This document shows, one piece after another, positions 6,272 through 7,442 of a DNA stretch of 7,442 bases. Location: NCBI GenBank assembly GCA_029865675.1, contig JARXAU010000142.1:1-7442 (forward strand), in the 5' to 3' direction. The number at the start of each line of letters is the position of its first letter. The stretch's first letter is position 1. A model generated the notes under the pieces. The model was given only the letters and a program-made list of their open reading frames with translations. It did not search any database and was not told the origin of the DNA. The stretch is from Rhodoferax sp. (GTDB lineage: Bacteria; Pseudomonadota; Gammaproteobacteria; Burkholderiales; Burkholderiaceae_C). Both the position numbers and the translations under genes were made by a program.

Positions 6272-6508
6272 ATGTTTAAATTTCAGAACCCCAAACAGCA
6301 AACATTCCAGGGCAAGAGCCTCTTGCTGGCAGGTCCTGAGCGAGTGCGGGACCAGTGGGAGTCCGTGCTGGACGATGAGCAGGACCAGGAGGCACCGATG
6401 AAACGGCGGAGACCTCTTCATCTCTCCACCCTTCGTGAGTGGATTCGTCATGTTTACAATGAGCAGGAGGCTAGGAACAACGCAGAGGATTGCCCAACTG
6501 CCGCATAG
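6272..6508 (+). CDS. Small unrecognised protein, 78 residues
   Basis: ATG 6272 opens MFKFQNPKQQTFQGKSLLL, continues through an acidic part (VLDDEQDQEAP) and a basic, probably helical part (MKRRRPLHLSTLREWIRHVY), and ends at TAG 6506-6508. The balanced charged composition is protein-like, whereas the overlapping minus-strand frame (6532-6263) is Leu/Cys/Pro-rich and looks like a shadow. It lies 66 bp upstream of the repeat-array gene and in the same direction, so they may be co-transcribed, and it diverges from the gene at 6142. No Shine-Dalgarno is seen. I do not recognise the family; the short length leaves real doubt that it is expressed. Confidence 0.5.
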   Translation: MFKFQNPKQQTFQGKSLLLAGPERVRDQWESVLDDEQDQEAPMKRRRPLHLSTLREWIRHVYNEQEARNNAEDCPTAA

Positions 6509-6574
6509 GAGAGCGTTCTTTGAAGAATACAACTCAATTCCGTTTTTAAACCCTCATCTTTAACCCACGAAAAC

Positions 6575-7186
6575 ATGCCAACGCTTACACTCGAGATCGC
6601 GCAGGACCTACTCAATGCAGTTGAAGGTCAATTTGACTCCATTGGATTCAACGAATTCGACGCCATTGATGATCCGGCCGCCGAGGCGGTGGCGAATCAT
6701 CAGGGCGATCTTTACCTCGACGGCCTGACTAGTTTATCCGCTGAGGCAGCGCAAGCCTTGGCGAAGCACGAACACTATCTTTCCCTCGAAGGCCTGACGA
6801 GCTTATCCGCTGAAGCAGCGCAAGCCTTGGCGAAGCACGAAGGCTGGTGCCTTTCCCTCGACGGCCTGACGAGCTTATCCGCTAAGGTAGCGCAAGCCTT
6901 GGCGAAGCACGAAGGCGGTCTTTCCCTCAACGGCCTGACGAGCTTATCCGCTGAAGCAGCGCAAGCCTTGGCGAAGCACGAAGGCTGTCTTTCCCTCGAC
7001 GGCCTGACGAGCTTATCCGCTGAGGCAGCGCAAGCCTTGGCGAAGTACGAAGGCTGGTGCCTTTCCCTCGACGGCCTGACGAGCTTATCCGCTAAGGTAG
7101 CGCAAGCCTTGGCGAAGCACGAAGGCGGTCTTTCCCTCCACGGCCTGACGAGCTTATCCGCTGGGGCAGCGCAAGCCTTTGCGTAG
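6575..7186 (+). CDS. Leucine-rich-type repeat protein, stopped early inside its repeat array
   Basis: The 203 residues start MPTLTLEIAQDLLNAVEGQF. A capping segment at about 28-45 (EFDAIDDPAAEAVANHQGD) closely matches residues 62-79 of the minus-strand repeat/HTH protein (PFTDIEEDAAVVLATHQG), so the two are paralogues. After that come six and a half units of the form GLTSLSAEAAQALAKHEG-x-LSL-x. Each should form a beta-strand (LSL), a turn and a helix, stacking into a solenoid for protein or ligand binding. There is no signal peptide. The frame ends at TAG 7184-7186, but this is an AAG-to-TAG change within an unusually mutated unit, and the same frame continues with intact repeats. The original protein was therefore longer and extends beyond the right edge. 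No helix-turn-helix or Cys-rich end is seen in the window. Confidence 0.8.
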   Translation: MPTLTLEIAQDLLNAVEGQFDSIGFNEFDAIDDPAAEAVANHQGDLYLDGLTSLSAEAAQALAKHEHYLSLEGLTSLSAEAAQALAKHEGWCLSLDGLTSLSAKVAQALAKHEGGLSLNGLTSLSAEAAQALAKHEGCLSLDGLTSLSAEAAQALAKYEGWCLSLDGLTSLSAKVAQALAKHEGGLSLHGLTSLSAGAAQAFA

Positions 7187-7210
7187 CGCTAAGACTGGCT
7201 TTCCCTCAAC
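6791..7210 (+). repeat. Higher-order duplication: 210-bp block of three repeat units, twice in tandem
   Basis: Block 6791-7000 (units of 72, 69 and 69 bp) is followed directly by 7001-7210 with the same size order. The first two units match in every distinguishing feature: the GWC insertion, then AKVA in place of AEAA, then GG before LSL. They differ by only a few bases. The third units differ because 7142-7210 is the mutated one. This suggests one 210-bp duplication followed by damage to its last unit. Confidence 0.75.
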
Positions 7211-7442
7211 CGCCTGACGAGCTTATCCGCTGAAGCAGCGCAAGCCTTGGCGAAGCACGAAGGCGAACTTTCCCTCAAAGGCCTGACGAGCTTATCCGCT
7301 GAGGCAGCGCAAGCCTTGGCAAAGCACGAAGGCTATCTTTCCCTCAACGGCCTGACGAGCTTATCCGCTGAAGCAGCGCAAGCCTTGGCGAAGCACGAAG
7401 GCTGGAGGCTTTCCCTCGACGGCCTGACGAGCTTATCCGCTG
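7187..7442 (+). pseudogene. Continuation of the repeat-array reading frame beyond the two stops
   Basis: After TAG 7184-7186 the same frame has one CGC codon, then TAA 7190-7192. It then reads DWLSLNRLTSLSAEAAQALA and three further clean units to the window's end with no other stop. There is no ATG in this part; internal TTG codons lack a ribosome binding site. It is most simply the 3' part of a gene recently inactivated by nonsense changes, or an untranslated reservoir of repeat units. An assembly or sequencing error in a repetitive region is also possible. Confidence 0.65.

Larger units (their letters stand above)
6722..7442 (+). repeat. Tandem array of 69/72-bp coding repeats, at least 10 units plus a partial one
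   Basis: Units begin at 6722, 6791, 6863, 6932, 7001, 7073, 7142, 7211, 7280, 7349 and 7421 (partial). Units 2, 5 and 10 are 72 bp because one extra codon follows Gly-Trp (Trp-Cys or Trp-Arg); the others are 69 bp. Most units are nearly identical in DNA, including synonymous positions (mainly gaa/gag and one gca). Differences concentrate in the codons just before and just after ctt-tcc-ctc. Such identity points to recent expansion or ongoing gene conversion. It is a coding repeat, not a CRISPR array. Confidence 0.95.

Noticed and set aside
6516..6527. TTCTT-TG-AAGAA short inverted repeat upstream of the repeat-array gene
   Set aside because: Five base pairs with a 2-bp centre are expected by chance in AT-rich sequence and no promoter fits around it.
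6263..6532. Minus-strand open frame of 89 codons
   Set aside because: It overlaps the more protein-like 78-codon plus-strand frame. Its Leu/Cys/Pro-rich sequence could mimic a membrane protein, but the hydrophobic runs are irregular and broken by charged residues.
6722..7442. CRISPR-like regular direct repeats
   Set aside because: Units are 69/72 bp, contiguous with no unique spacers, and keep one reading frame; they are coding solenoid repeats.
6722..7442. Diversity-generating retroelement variable region
   Set aside because: No reverse transcriptase or template repeat is in the window, and the variable codons do not show the adenine-specific pattern of such elements.

Overview
The window reads as an accessory region from a bacterium of the Planctomycetes-Verrucomicrobia-Chlamydiae group, most likely a verrucomicrobium. 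Three things suggest this. There are two proteins made of 23-residue repeats of the form LxLxGLxxLSxEAAxALAxHxG, which I associate from memory with planctomycetes and verrucomicrobia. Almost every gene lacks a Shine-Dalgarno sequence. Most of the genes are uncharacterised. No rRNA, tRNA, transposase, integrase or CRISPR array is visible. The assignment is an inference and has not been searched.

Layout. From about 6176 down to 1 everything reads on the minus strand. In transcription order the genes are: an unrecognised protein of about 313 residues (6142-5201); a 174-bp spacer with promoter-like and RNA-structure signals; a radical SAM protein of the spore-photoproduct-lyase-like type (5026-3497); a 190-residue protein with a His-Gly / Cys pattern like caspase-type (clan CD) peptidases (3449-2877); a 647-residue protein joining a repeat solenoid, a sigma-region-4-like helix-turn-helix and a Cys-rich tail (2859-916); a 228-residue protein with a twin-arginine-like signal (873-187); and the start of one more gene (182 to the left edge). 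From the radical SAM gene onward the gaps are 47, 17, 42 and 4 bp, so these five genes probably form one operon.

From 6272 rightward genes read on the plus strand: a 78-codon small gene, then a gene (6575 on) that is almost entirely near-identical 69/72-bp repeats and runs off the right edge. This array is broken by two in-frame stops (7184-7186 and 7190-7192) inside one unusually mutated repeat, yet the frame continues with clean repeats. A perfect 7-bp dyad (6159-6176) lies in the divergent intergenic region and overlaps a candidate promoter for the minus-strand gene.

How the parts may fit together. Two divergently placed repeat proteins share the same start of the solenoid, so they are paralogues. 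One is old and diverged and carries a DNA-binding-like module. The other is freshly expanded, and only the residues flanking its beta-strand vary. Together with a radical SAM enzyme and a possible protease, this could be a recognition-plus-effector cassette, but no function is demonstrated by the sequence.
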